Shown: positions 8,837 through 18,619, counted from the stretch's first letter. The stretch is 64,000 nucleotides of DNA from CAWACP01 sp963780655 (GCA_963780655.1 CAWACP010000005.1:248001-312000); one strand, 5' to 3'. The notes: a model not told the origin generated them from the sequence alone. Numbers and translations: made by a program.

Positions 8837-9997
8837 ATGCTTCACCAAGCCCGCTTCGCTTTCGCCGGTCTCCTGGTTCTGAGTTCAGCAGCCTGGGCGC
8901 AGTCGGTAATATCCGCGCACTCCGGCACCATCCACTACGTGGAAGGACGCGTCCTCCTGAACGGCAAGGAGATCGACCCGAAAATCGGTGAGTTCCCCAA
9001 CATGCAGAATGGACAGGAGTTGAGAACCGCGGAAGGAAGGGCCGAAGTGCTCCTCACTCCCGGGGCCTTTTTGCGAGTGGGCGAGGACAGCGCTCTCCGG
9101 ATGGCCTCGAACCGGCTTTCCGACACCCGCCTGGAGTTAGCGGCCGGGAAGGCGGTTCTGGAGGTAGTGGAGCTGTTGCCGGGCAATTCCGTATCGGTGG
9201 TTGTCAACGGCCATTCCGTATCGCTGCTGAAGACCGGCGTTGTGGAACTGACGGCCACTCCTCCAGCCATCCGGGTTTATCAGGGTGAGGCAATCGTGGC
9301 CTCCGATGGATCCCGAACGACCGTGAAGCGCGGCAAGCAGGCCACGCTCGAGGCGGTGGTCACCACGGCCAAACTGGAAGAGAAAGATACGGACGATCTT
9401 TATCGCTGGAGCGCCCGGCGGTCGGGCTACATTGCGATGGCGAACACGTCCGCGGCCAGTTATGCGGGCAGTTCTTCTTATTCAGGCTATCCAGGCTATT
9501 CGGGCTTCGGATACGGCATGGGGCCCGGCTTTGGGTTCGGATATGGCGCGCTCGGATCGTGGGCCTACAATCCCTGGTTCGGCATGTACACTTACATGCC
9601 GTTCGGCGACATGCTCTTCAATCCGTTCGGTTACGCCTTCTACTCGCCGTACGGCTTCTACAACGCGTATGGCGCGTATGGACCTTATCTCAACGGGACC
9701 GGAGGAGGCAGCACAGGTAGCCGCGTTTCATCGCGCGGAAATCCGGCGACGCCTTCGCCCTACCGGGGTGCGCACTCGGTCGGTACGGCTCTGGTCAGCC
9801 GCAGCGGGTCCGTGGGCGCGAGCCGTGGGTCCACGAGCAGCTATAGCGGCTATAGCGGCGGCGGATACCGGGGCGGCGGCGCAACGGCCATCGCACCCAG
9901 CGCGTCCATGCCGGCCGGCGGCGGGATTGCCGGCGGAGGAATGGCCGGCGGCGGTATGCGTGGCGGTGGCGGTGGCGGCGGCGGTCGCGGCCGTTAG
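8837..9997 (+). CDS. Exported FecR-domain protein with Tyr/Gly-rich tail
   Basis: The 386-residue protein has a signal peptide (cleavage near AWAQS). A FecR-like beta-helix/sandwich spans ~28-170: GTIHYVEGRVLLNGKEI, QNGQELRTAEGRAEVLLTPGAFLRVG and LELAAGKAVLEV. The C-terminal half is low complexity. Residues ~205-290 are rich in Tyr, Gly, Phe and Pro (repeated GYG, YSGY and FGYG-type motifs), and the end is a Ser-rich then almost pure Gly tract finishing GGRGR. FecR domains normally relay signals to ECF sigma factors, but this one has no membrane anti-sigma interaction region or sigma gene nearby. A structural or surface role is as likely. The tail resembles disordered, phase-separating or adhesive sequence. 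Confidence 0.75.
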   Translation: MLHQARFAFAGLLVLSSAAWAQSVISAHSGTIHYVEGRVLLNGKEIDPKIGEFPNMQNGQELRTAEGRAEVLLTPGAFLRVGEDSALRMASNRLSDTRLELAAGKAVLEVVELLPGNSVSVVVNGHSVSLLKTGVVELTATPPAIRVYQGEAIVASDGSRTTVKRGKQATLEAVVTTAKLEEKDTDDLYRWSARRSGYIAMANTSAASYAGSSSYSGYPGYSGFGYGMGPGFGFGYGALGSWAYNPWFGMYTYMPFGDMLFNPFGYAFYSPYGFYNAYGAYGPYLNGTGGGSTGSRVSSRGNPATPSPYRGAHSVGTALVSRSGSVGASRGSTSSYSGYSGGGYRGGGATAIAPSASMPAGGGIAGGGMAGGGMRGGGGGGGGRGR

Positions 9998-10037
9998 TCA
10001 GCCGCGGATGAACACAGATCAACGCGGATAACCGTCG

Positions 10038-10322
10038 TCAGTCCAGATCCAGAGCAGCCCTGAGTGCGTGGTCCACCTCTATGAGGAGATCTTCGGGCAG
10101 AGTTCCGATCCTCCTGGTCAGCTTTGCGTGGTCGAGTGTGGTGACCTGATGGCAAACCGCTGAGCTGGGTTTGGGCAGTCCGGCCACGCCGCCTGGCAAA
10201 CCCACCACGGTAGGCCCACGCGCCGCCTGTCGCGAGGAACTCGACACCGGAACAACGATAGCCTCGCGTGCCAGCGCGGTTGCAGGCACTATGGCACAGT
10301 TGAAGCCATTATCCAATGGCAA
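10038..10322 (-). pseudogene. N-terminally truncated MazF/PemK-type toxin
   Basis: The 94 residues match the C-terminal three-quarters of MazF-like ribonucleases: AIVVPVSS, PTVVGLPGGVAGLPKPSSAVCHQV, then TLDHAKLTRRIGTLP and a final helix VDHALRAALDL. The first ~25 residues of the family, with the GDIW-type strand and the catalytic Arg region, are missing. An in-frame TGA lies six bases before the only start (TTG 10322), and the peptidase gene ends 40 bp further upstream, so there is no room for the lost part. No antitoxin gene adjoins it. It is most likely a dead toxin fragment. Confidence 0.7.
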
Positions 10323-10362
10323 AACTCATGGCAATGATGCGGAGGAAGCGGCCCGCCATACG

Positions 10363-12549
10363 CTACCGGCTCAGCTCGCGCTCGAAGAACTCGGTCATCG
10401 TCTCATATAAGTGCCGGCGCACCGGTCCGGTGAGCCCGTGCGTTTTCTCCGTGTAGAAGATCAGCGAGAATTTCCGGTCCGCTTTCTCCAGCGCGTCCGA
10501 CATCTGCACCGTGTTCTGGAAGAGAACATTATCGTCCTCGATGTTGTGGACAATCAGCAGCGCGCTCCGCAGCTTGTCGGCATAGGTGACATCCGAGCTG
10601 GCGGCGTACCCGGCCTCATCCTCCGACGTCAGCCCCAGATACCGCTCCGTGTAAATGGTGTCGTAGTTGTGCCAGTTCGTGACCGGCGCTCCCGCGATGC
10701 CGGCGCGAAAAGTATCCGGCGCGTTCAGCAGCGAATACAGCGTCATGTACCCGCCGTAGCTCCACCCGGTGATCCCGATCCGGTGCGGGTCGGCGATGCC
10801 CTGCGCGATCAGCCAGCGCACGCCGGTAAGCTGATCGGCCAGTTCGGTTTTGCCGAAGCGATGATAGATGGGGGTCTCGAACGCATGGCCTCGGCCGGTG
10901 GAACCGCGGTTGTCCAGAGACCAGATAACAAACCCCCGCTGCGCCATCACCTGATCCCAGTCCGGCCCCCGCCACACGTCGCGAATCGTTTGCACCCCCG
11001 GGCCGCCGTACACGCTCACAATCACCGGATACCTGCGGCCTTTCTTAAACCCCTTCGGCCGGATCAGGGAACCGTAAAGAATGGTTCCGTCCTCTGCTTT
11101 CACCTGCACGATCTCGCGGCGAAGCAGTTCGTATTTCTCGCTGGCGCTGCGGTCAGATTCGCTCAGCACCGCAAGCTCGCGGCCATCCGGATCGTGCACG
11201 GTGGTTCGAGGCGGCGTGTTCCAGTCCGACACGGTCTGGACGTAATAGTGCGCGCCGGGCGACATGTTGATCTGTCGGGAGCCGACATGCCCAGCCAGAA
11301 AAAGCGCGCTCGAACCGTCGAATCCCACGCGCCAGAGTTGGTTCAGCAGCGGTCCGTACTCCCCGGGTCCTGTTGTCAGGTACCACAAGAGTTGCCGTTG
11401 TTCATCCACCCCCGCGATGCTTTCCACGTCCCCGTTGCCTTTTGTGAGCCGCGCCTCCTCCTTCCCGTCGGTCGAATAGAGCCACAGGTGACGATGTCCG
11501 TCGCGCTCGCTCGACCAGATGAACTGGTCCGAGCCTTTGAGAAATTTGTAGGCGTCGCTGAGATTAATCCAGTACGGGTCCTGCTCGTGCAGGATGACGC
11601 GGCTCGAGCCGGTGGCGGAGTCGGCCACCAGTACGTCCAGCCGGTTCTGTACCCGATTCATGCGCTGGATGGCGACCCGGTTCGAATCGCGCAGCCAGTC
11701 GACGCGCGCGATCAGGTCGTCGTCATGGCCGCCAAGGTCGAGCCATTGCGTTGCCGGCTCCGCCGCGCCCACCGTGATGACGCCCACCCGGACCGTCGCG
11801 TTCGGCGTGCCTGCCTGCGGATAGCGTTCGGGTTCGTATACGGCGCGCAGTCCGGTGAGCACGGTCTGCGGATATACGAACTCATGCGCGATGTTGAACT
11901 GCATGAAGGCGATCTTCCGGCCGTCGGGCGACCACCAGTACGCCGTGCCGAGGTCGAGCTCTTCCGGATAAACCCAGTCGGGTTCGCCGTTCAGCAGCGT
12001 CGCCGAGCCGTCCATGGTGAGGCGCGTCACCTGCTTCGTGGCGATGTCCAGCGCATACAGGTCGTGACCCCGCCGAAACGCGACGCGCGCGCCGTCGGGC
12101 GAGAGCTTAGGGTCCGCCTCGTCCTCCGCCGTCGCCGTGAGCTGTTCCGCTTTGCGCGTACGGAAGGACCACAGGAAGAGATCGCCTTTCACCGCGATCA
12201 GCAGGCCGGCGCCGTCCGGCGACCACTGCACCGACTCACCGCGGACGCGGCGGTTCTGCCATCCATACTGTTCGGCCGCCGGCTGAGGGACCGCGCGCTT
12301 CTCCAGTTCGTCCATCGCAAGCAGTTCCTGGTCGGTCTTTCGCGGAACATCGTAGAGGAACAATTTGCCTGACCTCTGGTGGACGAAGCGAGCGCCGTCG
12401 GGCGCCCAGATCGCATGGCCGAAGCCCTCGATGCGATTGTGTTCCATCAAAGCGTCGATGGTAACGGGCTTCCTGGCGGCCAACAGGAGCGCCGGCGCGG
12501 CGCAAAGGAACAACGCCGCCATCCGGATGGGACCGGTGATGTCAGACAT
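10363..12549 (-). CDS. Dipeptidyl peptidase IV-like prolyl oligopeptidase (family S9B)
   Basis: The 728-residue exported peptidase has a signal sequence (MAALFLCAAPALLLAARK) and then a beta-propeller with WSPDG-type repeats. DWVYPEELDLG matches the substrate-anchoring double-Glu motif of DPP-IV, and a C-terminal alpha/beta hydrolase follows. The catalytic triad is visible: Ser597 in GWSYGG, Asp672/673 in NIEDDNV and His704 in KTHGL. It removes N-terminal dipeptides with proline in position 2 and is probably periplasmic, acting in peptide scavenging. The start is ATG 12549 (alternative ATG 12522); the frame stays open far upstream only as antisense of the DUF1015 gene. Confidence 0.92.
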   Translation of the reverse strand: MSDITGPIRMAALFLCAAPALLLAARKPVTIDALMEHNRIEGFGHAIWAPDGARFVHQRSGKLFLYDVPRKTDQELLAMDELEKRAVPQPAAEQYGWQNRRVRGESVQWSPDGAGLLIAVKGDLFLWSFRTRKAEQLTATAEDEADPKLSPDGARVAFRRGHDLYALDIATKQVTRLTMDGSATLLNGEPDWVYPEELDLGTAYWWSPDGRKIAFMQFNIAHEFVYPQTVLTGLRAVYEPERYPQAGTPNATVRVGVITVGAAEPATQWLDLGGHDDDLIARVDWLRDSNRVAIQRMNRVQNRLDVLVADSATGSSRVILHEQDPYWINLSDAYKFLKGSDQFIWSSERDGHRHLWLYSTDGKEEARLTKGNGDVESIAGVDEQRQLLWYLTTGPGEYGPLLNQLWRVGFDGSSALFLAGHVGSRQINMSPGAHYYVQTVSDWNTPPRTTVHDPDGRELAVLSESDRSASEKYELLRREIVQVKAEDGTILYGSLIRPKGFKKGRRYPVIVSVYGGPGVQTIRDVWRGPDWDQVMAQRGFVIWSLDNRGSTGRGHAFETPIYHRFGKTELADQLTGVRWLIAQGIADPHRIGITGWSYGGYMTLYSLLNAPDTFRAGIAGAPVTNWHNYDTIYTERYLGLTSEDEAGYAASSDVTYADKLRSALLIVHNIEDDNVLFQNTVQMSDALEKADRKFSLIFYTEKTHGLTGPVRRHLYETMTEFFERELSR

Positions 12550-12595
12550 TGCCTGTGATTCTATCGCGCAAAGCGCGAACGCAGGCCGAAGGCCT

Positions 12596-12803
12596 AATGC
12601 CATATAGTTTTCGACGGCGAGCTGAGTCGAAGTCCCTTTTGTGGGGCAGGCCCCCGGCCTGCGCGGGGCCCCCAGGCCCCGCTGGCCGCGCGGAGAGTAG
12701 AGTTGCCGCGTATGGGAGCAGGCCGGCGGGGGCGCCGGCCGCGGGCGAGGGCGCCCGCCCCACATCGGCCAGGTGTTCGAAAGCGGGAAAACTATATGGC
12801 ATT
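12596..12803. mobile_element. 208-bp MITE-like element, copy 1
   Basis: The element is bounded by perfect 17-bp terminal inverted repeats, AATGCCATATAGTTTTC (12596-12612) and its complement (12787-12803). The interior is extremely GC-rich and contains nested palindromes. A second copy of identical length lies inverted at 20853-21060, differing at only about four positions. Copy 1 splits a REP-like palindrome: GGCCGAAGGCCT occurs directly before it and again two bases after it, like a 12-bp target duplication. There is no coding capacity, so it would need a transposase in trans. Confidence 0.75.
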
Positions 12804-12855
12804 GTGGCCGAAGGCCTGCTCCACTTAGTGGACTGGTATCCTGATACTTCCACCT

Positions 12856-14088
12856 ATGGCCCGAATCTTTCCGTTTCAGCCTTACCGCTATGCCCCGAGC
12901 GCGGGCGCGCTCGATACGCTGGTCACGCAGCCTTACGACAAGATCTCGCCGGAGATGCAGAAGCGCTATCTCTCGCTCAGCCCTTACAACCTTGTACGGC
13001 TGATACTCGGCGAGCGCTATCCGTCCGACAACGAGTCGAACAATGTCTACACCCGCGCGGCGCAGCATTTGAACGAGTGGATCGGGCACGGCGTGCTGGC
13101 GCAGGACCAGGAGCCCGGCTTCTACGCTTACTTCCAGGAGTTCACGGTTCCCGATGCCGCGGGAATGCTGGTCCGCAAGGGCTTCATCGGACTCGGTGCG
13201 GTGGAGGATTACTCGGCGGGCGTGGTGCACCGGCATGAGCAGACGCTGGCCGGGCCGAAGAAAGATCGCCTCGAGCTGCTGCGCCACACGCACGCGCACT
13301 TTGGCCAGATTTTCATGCTGTATCCCGATCCGGAGCTGGCCATCGATCGCATTCTCGACGAGGCCGCCGCGGCGCCTCCAACCGAGCAGGTAACGGACGA
13401 GTACGATGTGGTCCACAAGGTGTGGCGCATCTCCAACCCGGCAAAGGTCAGCCGCATTCAGGAATTGATGGGCGCCCGCAAGCTGCTCATCGCCGACGGC
13501 CATCATCGTTACGAAACGGCGCTGGCGTTCAGCCGGGAGAACCCGAAGCTGGCCGGAGCCGATCGCGTGATGATGACTTTCGTCAACATGCATTCGCCCG
13601 GGTTGAAGATCCTGGCCACGCACCGGCTCATCAACGGAGTGCCGAAGTTCGACGCCGAGTATCTGATCCGACGCACGAAGGCCGTGGCCATGCCCGTAGC
13701 CGAAATCAAGTCCCGCTTCGCGAAGGCTGAGCCGGGAAAGCTGCGTGTCGGAATCGTGCTGCCGGGACGCGACCAGTCGTGGCTCATCGAACGCCCGCGG
13801 ATGGAAAACGACCTGGACGTGGTGTTCCTGCACGATGCGATTCTGGGCGGCATCCTCGGCATCGGCGAGCAGGATGTGCGCGACGAGAAGTATCTGAAGT
13901 ACGTTCGCGGCATCGATGCCGCTGTCGCGCGCGTGGAGGCCGGCGAGGCGCAGGCCGCGTTCCTGCTGGAGCCGACCACCGTGGAACAGGTTGGCCGCGT
14001 GGCGTTCTCGGGCGGCGTGATGCCGCAGAAGTCCACCGACTTTTATCCGAAACTGCTCAGCGGGATGACTGTCTATAAGCTGCCCTGA
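12856..14088 (+). CDS. DUF1015 family protein
   Basis: The 410-residue cytosolic protein shows the DUF1015 signature from the start: MARIFPFQPYRY, VTQPYDKISPEMQ and NLVRLILGE. It continues with GVVHRHEQTLAGPKKDRLELL, the conserved LLIADGHHRYETAL near residue 215, and a C-terminal FSGGVMPQKSTDFYPKLLSG. The family is widespread and uncharacterised; the conserved His and Asp residues suggest a metal- or phosphate-dependent enzyme, but no activity is established. It begins 52 bp after the MITE-like element, whose insertion may have changed its promoter. Length is normal for the family. Confidence 0.9.
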   Translation: MARIFPFQPYRYAPSAGALDTLVTQPYDKISPEMQKRYLSLSPYNLVRLILGERYPSDNESNNVYTRAAQHLNEWIGHGVLAQDQEPGFYAYFQEFTVPDAAGMLVRKGFIGLGAVEDYSAGVVHRHEQTLAGPKKDRLELLRHTHAHFGQIFMLYPDPELAIDRILDEAAAAPPTEQVTDEYDVVHKVWRISNPAKVSRIQELMGARKLLIADGHHRYETALAFSRENPKLAGADRVMMTFVNMHSPGLKILATHRLINGVPKFDAEYLIRRTKAVAMPVAEIKSRFAKAEPGKLRVGIVLPGRDQSWLIERPRMENDLDVVFLHDAILGGILGIGEQDVRDEKYLKYVRGIDAAVARVEAGEAQAAFLLEPTTVEQVGRVAFSGGVMPQKSTDFYPKLLSGMTVYKLP

Positions 14089-14217
14089 CCTCTTGCTCGC
14101 ACGCGCGGCTCGGTTACCGAAACTCGAGCGGCGCCACGGCCCACAGGTTTTTTACATTTCTCTTCGTGGTGACGGTCCCTCGCCCGTGGTATTGTAGATA
14201 ACCCAGGAGAGCCGGAT

Positions 14218-17200
14218 ATGAATTCCCTTTTCCGGAACGCTGTTCTTACCTTTGTAGCCGTGAGTGCGCTCAGCTTCGGGTCGGAGCCTTCCGACCACGC
14301 CTGGGCGCTGGAGAAGCAGGGCGACGCCGCGGGCGCGCGGGACTGGCTGAAGCAGGAGGCGCAGAAGCCCGATGCCTCCGTGGACGCGCTCACCGCGTGG
14401 GCGGAGTACCTGGACGAACATCGCGATCCCGGCGCGCGCGCTGCCTGGGAAAAGGCGCTGGCCGCCGCCGATGCCCCGCACAAGCTGGACATCGCCAGAC
14501 GTCTGGTAATCCTCGATCTGATCGCCGGCGACCCGAGCGCCGCCGCCACGCATATCGCGGCGTATCGCGGCGCCGGTGGACGGGACCTGTCACTGCCGGT
14601 TGCGTCGATTCCGGCGAGCCCGCGCCGCTCCACCATTCAGATTCCCGGCCCTCTTGCCTCCTTCGAGCGCATGGCGGCCATCGCTCCCGATCTGGACGCG
14701 CAGCAGGTGATGACCGCGCTGACCCGCAACGTGGTGACCAACGGATATGAGGCTTCGAACAGCACCGAAGCGCTGGAACAGACCGAGTATCTGAAGCTGA
14801 TCATCCGCTACCTCTCGCAGGCGCGCGAGCTGTCGAAGCTGGCCGGCGCAAAGAACGCCATTCTGATCGAGACGTGCGATTCCAAAGAAACGGGCGACCT
14901 GCTGCGCATTCTCGGATACCGGATTCGGGGAGCGTGCGGCGCCGATCTCGTGCTGGAGACGGTGAACCCCACGCGGGCCTTTCTGACCATCGACTCAGGA
15001 TTCCCGCTGGCCGAGCTCGAGCAGGCGTTGCGCACGAACCGGCCGTTCACCTACGCGTATCGGACCTCCGAGGTGCCCGTTCTCTACACTGCGCAGTACT
15101 GGATGAGCGCGCGCGACGCGCAATCGGGCGATTTGCTGGAGTACTTCCTGAGCGATCCTTCTCTGTGCCGGCTGTATCTGGCGATGTCGAAGCTTGACCC
15201 GGCCACCGCGGATGAACTTCGCAGAACCGCTCCCGCGGCGCGGCTCCGCATCTATGCGCACGTGCTGGATTTCTATGGCGGCATGTTCGAGATCCGCAAC
15301 GGCCACGCGGTCACCCCGGGCGGCGCACGCAGCGCGCGGGCGTGGGGCGAGCTGGCGGGGGTTTCTCCCGACAAAGGCGCCGCGTTTTTCGAAAAGCTGA
15401 TTGCCAGAGACGACGGCTGGCTGGCCAGTTACTACGATTCGCTGGCGCGCATCGCCGGTCCGACGCAGGACTATCTTACCGAACCCGCACGGCTCAACCG
15501 CTTCTATCAGGCCATTCGCGGCAAGGTGACCAGTCCGGGTCCGGCTCGCCCGGTATTTCGCGCCAATACCGAGATGTTGCTGCTGACCGCCAGACTGCGG
15601 GTGGACGCGAACGGCAAGCCCGCAATCCCCGGCAACATCGATGTATGGAAAAACCTGTTCATCCATCATCCCCACGGGAAATACGACGGCAAGCTGACAA
15701 AATCCGCAGCCGGCTGGCGTGATTCCGACGATGTGCTGGAGGCTCTGTTCGCGCTCTGCCGCAAGACGGTGGAGAATGAGCCGCTGCGCATCTTCATGGC
15801 GATCAGCGACCTCGATCGGGGCAGGACAACGCCGCTCGACCCGCAGACGGTAGATCGCCTGGCCCGTTCCTGGAGGGACTACGGCGCTCAGTATGCCGTC
15901 TTCGCGGAAGTGCACGAAGTGAGCGCCGCCACACTGAACCACTTCCTGGATGTCGCGGCCGTGCTGGGCAAACAGGATAATCTGCTGCATGCCGACGAGG
16001 TTGGCACGCTGCAGGCGCTGGTGGGCCTGTGGCAGATTTTCTACCGGCAGGGATCGCTGCCCGCTTCCGCCGCGGACCGCACGCTGGCGGAAATCCTGAA
16101 CGGCATGGCGAAAGTGACCAACGATCGCGACTTGTTCGTCGCGGGCCGCGCAGGCGTTCGTATTCTGCTGCAGGCAACCGGTTCGAACGCTAACGCCGAT
16201 CCGCAGGAGCGTACGCTCGATCTCCTCGCCGGCCGCGGTGACGACGCCGATTCGGACGTGCAGACGCGCATGATCCAGGACATGATGCGCGTTTTCGAGG
16301 CGCAGCGGCTCATCTCGATGAGCGACCTGTTCGCCATCGCCGATAATCTGGACGCGGTGCAGCGGGGCGGGAAGGCCGATCAGGCGCTCGTCTCGAAAGC
16401 CGCGGCGCGCATCTCCGAGACGCAATTGCCGCGGGCCTCGCTGAGCAGCGCCGAGAAGAACGCGTTTGCGCCCGGCTACTGGACCGACAAGCACATCGAG
16501 GTGGAGCGCAAATTCAACCTGAAGGCGGCGCTCGACCGGGCCGGGAACGACCCGAAGAAACTCGACGAAATTCGGGCGAGCCTCGCGCCCCTGCTGCGCG
16601 ACACGCTGGTGGGCATGAACTATGTCTATTACACGCCGCCCGGCGCGCAGATCCTGATCACCAACCCGCTGTTTGTTCGCAACCATGATTTTCTCGGCCC
16701 TCCGGGTACGGCCGAGAGCTGGAAAACCACCGAGGTCCAGGCGGGCGGTTGGCCCACCAGCTCGGGCGGCAAACTGGTTGGCTCGCTGGCGGAGTTGCCG
16801 TATGCGCTGGCGCTGGCGGAGGAGAACTTCCTCGTGCCGGCGCATGAACAGGCGCTGATCTGGGGCGATCTGGTGCCTGAGATCCTCGCCGGCGCGACGG
16901 TTCCGCGCTGGTGGAAGGCGTCGCCCGCCCACCTGCACTGGGTGTCGCTGCACATGGACTACGGAGAGACGCTGCTGGCGGAGGCCGCGCTGAATCCCGG
17001 CCGCGCGGGAAAGGTGCTCTCCGCGCTCGGCCAGTATGCGCCGCCTTCGCGGGTAGCCATGGTGAACGAGTTGCTGCAGCAGGGCGCGGTACGTACGGCT
17101 ATCGCCGAGGTGATGCCCGCGGAACTGTTCGACCTGGCCCGCACGATGGCCGCCGAGCACGACGACGATCCGCTGGCGCGCGAGATCCGGCGCATGCAGG

Positions 17201-17574
17201 CCGACTCGCCGGCGGAAATCAACTACGCCGTGATATCACGGCTCTTCGGAACGCCGAAGCCGACCATCGCCAACAGTTTCTCGCCGCAATTGCTGTCGCT
17301 GCGCACGTTCCCCGCGCTCATGGGATATTCCAGCCGCATTCTGGCGGAGACCTGGGAATCGAGTCTGCTGTACTACGCCACGCTCGCCGACGACATGGGA
17401 ATGCGGCCCGCGCAACTCAATCTGACTATTCCGGCCTGGACCCAGCAAACGGTCCAGGGAATCTTCGCCACGCACCTGGAGGACTGGCCCGCGCTGCTGC
17501 GGTCGTTACGCAGCGTCGGCGACGATGCCATCGCGAAGAGCCATCGCGAGACCATGGCTTCCGGAGTGCAATAA
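14218..17574 (+). CDS. Large exported hypothetical protein, 1118 aa, TPR-like N-terminus
   Basis: A signal-like N-terminus (MNSLFRNAVLTFVAVSALSFG) precedes ~1095 residues. The first ~100 resemble TPR helices (DHAWALEKQGDAAGARDWLK, ALTAWAEYLDEH). The remainder is mixed alpha/beta with few cysteines and no recognised catalytic motif. An AGGAGA ribosome-binding site precedes ATG 14218. It is 22 bp upstream of a VWFA protein and is probably cotranscribed with it and the RidA gene. The size and export suggest an acidobacterial lineage-specific envelope protein; I cannot name a function. Confidence 0.7.
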   Translation: MNSLFRNAVLTFVAVSALSFGSEPSDHAWALEKQGDAAGARDWLKQEAQKPDASVDALTAWAEYLDEHRDPGARAAWEKALAAADAPHKLDIARRLVILDLIAGDPSAAATHIAAYRGAGGRDLSLPVASIPASPRRSTIQIPGPLASFERMAAIAPDLDAQQVMTALTRNVVTNGYEASNSTEALEQTEYLKLIIRYLSQARELSKLAGAKNAILIETCDSKETGDLLRILGYRIRGACGADLVLETVNPTRAFLTIDSGFPLAELEQALRTNRPFTYAYRTSEVPVLYTAQYWMSARDAQSGDLLEYFLSDPSLCRLYLAMSKLDPATADELRRTAPAARLRIYAHVLDFYGGMFEIRNGHAVTPGGARSARAWGELAGVSPDKGAAFFEKLIARDDGWLASYYDSLARIAGPTQDYLTEPARLNRFYQAIRGKVTSPGPARPVFRANTEMLLLTARLRVDANGKPAIPGNIDVWKNLFIHHPHGKYDGKLTKSAAGWRDSDDVLEALFALCRKTVENEPLRIFMAISDLDRGRTTPLDPQTVDRLARSWRDYGAQYAVFAEVHEVSAATLNHFLDVAAVLGKQDNLLHADEVGTLQALVGLWQIFYRQGSLPASAADRTLAEILNGMAKVTNDRDLFVAGRAGVRILLQATGSNANADPQERTLDLLAGRGDDADSDVQTRMIQDMMRVFEAQRLISMSDLFAIADNLDAVQRGGKADQALVSKAAARISETQLPRASLSSAEKNAFAPGYWTDKHIEVERKFNLKAALDRAGNDPKKLDEIRASLAPLLRDTLVGMNYVYYTPPGAQILITNPLFVRNHDFLGPPGTAESWKTTEVQAGGWPTSSGGKLVGSLAELPYALALAEENFLVPAHEQALIWGDLVPEILAGATVPRWWKASPAHLHWVSLHMDYGETLLAEAALNPGRAGKVLSALGQYAPPSRVAMVNELLQQGAVRTAIAEVMPAELFDLARTMAAEHDDDPLAREIRRMQADSPAEINYAVISRLFGTPKPTIANSFSPQLLSLRTFPALMGYSSRILAETWESSLLYYATLADDMGMRPAQLNLTIPAWTQQTVQGIFATHLEDWPALLRSLRSVGDDAIAKSHRETMASGVQ

Positions 17575-17596
17575 TCGACGATAAACGGAGGTCACT

Positions 17597-18619
17597 GTGA
17601 CGGGGAAGATTCTCACCGGTGTCGCGGCGGCGCTGGCGCTCTCCGGCGGCGCGTTCTGGCTTTATGCGCAGGAGCACCCCACCTTCCGCGTGAAGGTGGA
17701 CATGGTGGTGCTCAGCTTCACCGTAACCGACAGCAAAGGGCACTACGTAACCGGGCTCAAGCCGCGCGATTTCACCGTCACCGAAGACGGCATCCGCGAG
17801 AAGCTGAACACGTTCAGCGAAGGGAACAGGCCGCCGGTGCAGGTGATGGCCGATGGAAGCACGCGGCCGATGACCGAGGCGGAGGAGAGCGAGAGCGGCA
17901 AACCCGGAACTCCCGCCGGCGCCGGCCTGCGGACCGATTCGTTCGTAGGGACCAACGTGTTCGTGCTGTTCGATACCAGCAACTACATGTACGGCGGATA
18001 CGGGTTCGTCTTCGCCTCCGACGCGATCGCCGATTTCATCCGCGGCCTCGATCGCGCGGACTCCATCGCGGTGTACACGTTCAGCCGCAATCTGAATCGC
18101 GCGGCCTCGCTGACGCACGATCGCAATCAGGCGATCTTCGGCCTGCGCAAGGCGGTGGCGGGCGACGACTCGGCCCTTTACAACACCTTGCTGCTCACGC
18201 TGCGCGATGCCGCGAAGGTTCCGGGACGCAAAGTGGTGGTGGTATTCTCGAACGGTCCCGACAACGCGAGTATGGTAGCGCCCGACGACGTGCGCGCCGT
18301 CGCCGAGGACGAAGGCATCCCCATCTACGTCATCTCCACGGGCGAGGCGACGAAGGATCCGATGTCCACCGCGGTCTTCCGCCGCATTGCCACAAGGACC
18401 GGCGGCAAGGCGTACTTCGCGCGCACCTGGCAGAAACAGGTGGAGGCGTTCGAGTCCATTCGCGAGGACCTTGGCAACAGCTACACGGTCACCTACTACC
18501 CGGCGGCGAATCCGAATGAAGGATTCCGGCGCATCAGCGTCGACATCGTATCGGATGTCGGGAAGAAGTATCGCGTGCGGGCCCGTCCCGGATACCGGCC
18601 GCGCGAATCCTTCGAATGA
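17597..18619 (+). CDS. Exported acidobacterial-type VWFA-domain protein (GTG start)
   Basis: The 340-residue protein starts at GTG 17597 behind GGAGG. After a signal peptide (VAAALALSGGAFWLYAQ) it shows the pattern of TIGR03436: FRVKVDMVVLSFTVTDSKGHYV, LKPRDFTVTEDGI, then a VWA domain with MIDAS-like FVLFDTSN, ALYNTLLLTLRDA and VVVVFSNGPDN, and a C-terminal YTVTYYPAN-like strand. The usual DxSxS MIDAS motif is DTSNY here. Such proteins are abundant in Acidobacteriota and are presumed extracytoplasmic binding or adhesion proteins. Its stop overlaps the next start by four bases, so translation is probably coupled to the RidA gene. Confidence 0.88.
   Translation: MTGKILTGVAAALALSGGAFWLYAQEHPTFRVKVDMVVLSFTVTDSKGHYVTGLKPRDFTVTEDGIREKLNTFSEGNRPPVQVMADGSTRPMTEAEESESGKPGTPAGAGLRTDSFVGTNVFVLFDTSNYMYGGYGFVFASDAIADFIRGLDRADSIAVYTFSRNLNRAASLTHDRNQAIFGLRKAVAGDDSALYNTLLLTLRDAAKVPGRKVVVVFSNGPDNASMVAPDDVRAVAEDEGIPIYVISTGEATKDPMSTAVFRRIATRTGGKAYFARTWQKQVEAFESIREDLGNSYTVTYYPAANPNEGFRRISVDIVSDVGKKYRVRARPGYRPRESFE

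Noticed and set aside
10411..12372. Plus-strand frame of 653 codons inside the peptidase gene
   Set aside because: Shadow of the DPP-IV coding frame; no recognisable domain.
12600..12850. Short frames inside the 208-bp element as transposase or peptide genes
   Set aside because: They arise from GC-rich palindromes, appear on both strands and lack start signals.
12550..13833. Upstream extension of the DPP-IV frame
   Set aside because: It crosses the MITE-like element and is antisense to the DUF1015 gene; the signal peptide shows the real start at 12549.
14995..17160. Minus-strand frame of 721 codons opposite the 1118-aa gene
   Set aside because: Arg/His-rich antisense composition, no start signal; the plus-strand frame has a signal peptide and ribosome-binding site.
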